Shown: one piece after another, positions 5,830 through 6,811 of the stretch
Position numbering within the stretch: position 1 is the first letter of the stretch
Layout: every line of letters begins with the position of its first letter
DNA from: Vulcanimicrobiia bacterium
GTDB lineage: Bacteria > Eremiobacterota > Eremiobacteria > Baltobacterales > Baltobacteraceae
Direction of reading: 5' to 3'
NCBI GenBank assembly: GCA_024281135.1
Contig: JAMXLG010000084.1
Span: 1 to 6,811 of the forward strand
DNA: 6,811 nucleotides
Made by a program: the position numbers and the translations under genes
The notes under the pieces: generated by a model
What the model was told of the DNA's origin: nothing
Databases searched by the model: none
The model's input: the letters and a program-made list of their open reading frames with translations, nothing else

Positions 5830-6811
5830 ATGCTTCGTCTTCGCTTAGCGGCACTTATTGTCGCTGTTTTTGCCGTGTCGCCCGCTATTGCGAAGGCCGA
5901 CGCCGGCAACACGTTCGCCAAGCTTGAATTTCGCAATATCGGTCCCACGACCGGACGCATCGACGCCGTTGCAGGCGTTCCCGGCGATTCGTACACGTAT
6001 TTCGCCGGCGGGCTCGGCGGGTTATGGCGCACGACGGACGGCGGCACTAAGTGGGAGCCGGTCTTCGACAAAAAGACGGTAACGTCGATCGGCGCAATTG
6101 CGGTTGCGCCGTCGAATCCGAAGATCGTCTACATCGGCACCGGTGAACCGAACATGCGCAACGACGTCGCCTTCGGCGACGGAGTATGGCGCTCGAGTGA
6201 TGGGGGCACGTCCTGGACGCACCTCGGTCTTGATGCAACCGCTGCGATTGCGCAGATTACGATCGACCCGCATAATCCGGATCTCGTGTACGTTGCGGCC
6301 GTCGGCGACCCGTTCAAACCGTCGCCGGACCGCGGGCTGTATAAAACCGTTGACGGCGGAAAACATTGGCAGAAATCGCTCTACGTTGACGACACCACCG
6401 GCGCTTCAACGATCGCGGTTTCGCCGGTACATCCCAACGTCGTCTTCGCCGGCATGTGGACGGTGCGGCGCCGTCCGTGGATGCTTACGAGCGGCGGACC
6501 GAACGACGGCGTCTATCGTTCCAATGACGCGGGCGCGCACTGGACGCGCGTGCAGGGCAACGGATTCCCGAGCGGATTGACGGGACGCATCGGATTGCGC
6601 TTTGCGCCGAGCCGGCCGAACATTCTTTACGCGTTGATGGAGTCAAAAGACGGAAGTTTCTGGACGAGCAAAGATGGCGGAACGCACTGGACGCTCACCA
6701 GCACGAAGCACGAGATCATTCAGCGACCGTATTACTTTTCGCAGTTCACCGTCGATCCGAAAAACGCGAAGCACATTTTCTTCATGACGATCGTCGAGAT
6801 TCCGTCGGAAT
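5830..6811 (+). CDS. Secreted BNR/Asp-box propeller protein (VPS10/sortilin-like), 3'-truncated
   Basis: The frame is open from ATG 5830 to the window end, showing 327 residues. Members of the family I recall run to roughly 1000. Residues 1-23 form a signal peptide with an AKA cleavage motif. The mature part opens with FRNIGPTTGRIDAVAGVPGD, a hallmark of the WD40/YVTN/BNR-like 'glycosyl hydrolase' or VPS10-domain proteins common in Acidobacteriota and relatives. Five Asp-boxes of the S/T-x-D-x-G-x-x-W type are present at residues 68-75, 122-129, 173-180, 231-238 and 280-287. They are spaced about 50 residues apart, as in propeller blades. Other conserved stretches are SIGAIAVAPSNP, VYIGTGE and DDTTGAS. 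Asp-boxes are structural and no catalytic pair can be assigned, so a hydrolase name would be unsafe. Binding of polysaccharide or protein at the cell surface is inference. It is preceded by the small acidic gene in a likely operon. Confidence -1.
   Translation, partial: MLRLRLAALIVAVFAVSPAIAKADAGNTFAKLEFRNIGPTTGRIDAVAGVPGDSYTYFAGGLGGLWRTTDGGTKWEPVFDKKTVTSIGAIAVAPSNPKIVYIGTGEPNMRNDVAFGDGVWRSSDGGTSWTHLGLDATAAIAQITIDPHNPDLVYVAAVGDPFKPSPDRGLYKTVDGGKHWQKSLYVDDTTGASTIAVSPVHPNVVFAGMWTVRRRPWMLTSGGPNDGVYRSNDAGAHWTRVQGNGFPSGLTGRIGLRFAPSRPNILYALMESKDGSFWTSKDGGTHWTLTSTKHEIIQRPYYFSQFTVDPKNAKHIFFMTIVEIPSE

Noticed and set aside
5379..6071. A 230-codon open frame on the minus strand
   Set aside because: It crosses the start of the Cu_amine_oxidN1 gene, the divergent control region, the small acidic gene and the start of the BNR gene, all better supported by ribosome sites and family motifs. 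Its translation is low-complexity without a domain.
5830..6811. Naming the BNR protein a sialidase or glycosyl hydrolase
   Set aside because: Asp-boxes are structural. The visible part shows no sialidase Arg triad or assignable acid pair, and the rest of the gene is outside the window.

Overview
The window reads as ordinary bacterial chromosome of moderate to fairly high GC, densely coded, with six protein genes and no RNA gene, mobile element or CRISPR array that I can see. Five of the six products carry an export signal or are clearly extracytoplasmic by composition. The mix is two glycine-tailed lipoproteins with Ig-like and NHL-like parts, a 'copper amine oxidase N-terminal' domain joined to an Ig-like domain, and a large Asp-box (BNR) propeller protein. 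From memory, this combination is typical of Candidatus Eremiobacterota (WPS-2) genomes, with Acidobacteriota as a weaker alternative for the BNR gene. This assignment rests on remembered protein style, not on a search.

Positions 1-4602 (+) hold a tight three-gene operon. It consists of the C-terminal 774 codons of a large secreted beta-rich protein cut by the window start, a 148-residue Ig-like lipoprotein starting 14 nt later, and a 605-residue lipoprotein with an N-terminal beta module and a C-terminal NHL-like propeller. The last two overlap by ATGA (2785-2788). A 14-bp hairpin at 4626-4657 separates this operon from a convergent gene on the minus strand.

Positions 4664-5572 (-) hold a 302-residue exported protein with a Cu_amine_oxidN1-type domain, a bacterial Ig-like domain and an odd VFTP-repeat tail. 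An 85-bp divergent promoter region (5573-5657) follows. On the plus strand a small, very acidic 50-residue protein (5658-5810) lies 19 nt upstream of a BNR/Asp-box propeller protein (5830 to the window end, truncated).

Most of the products are likely to act at the cell surface as adhesion, binding or scaffold proteins. No catalytic site is visible in any of them, so specific functions stay open. The most unusual local signals are a perfect, codon-aligned 12-bp hairpin just after the lipobox codon of the second gene, the small acidic cytosolic protein paired with an exported propeller, and the repeat tail of the minus-strand gene. I do not see a convincing new multi-gene system.
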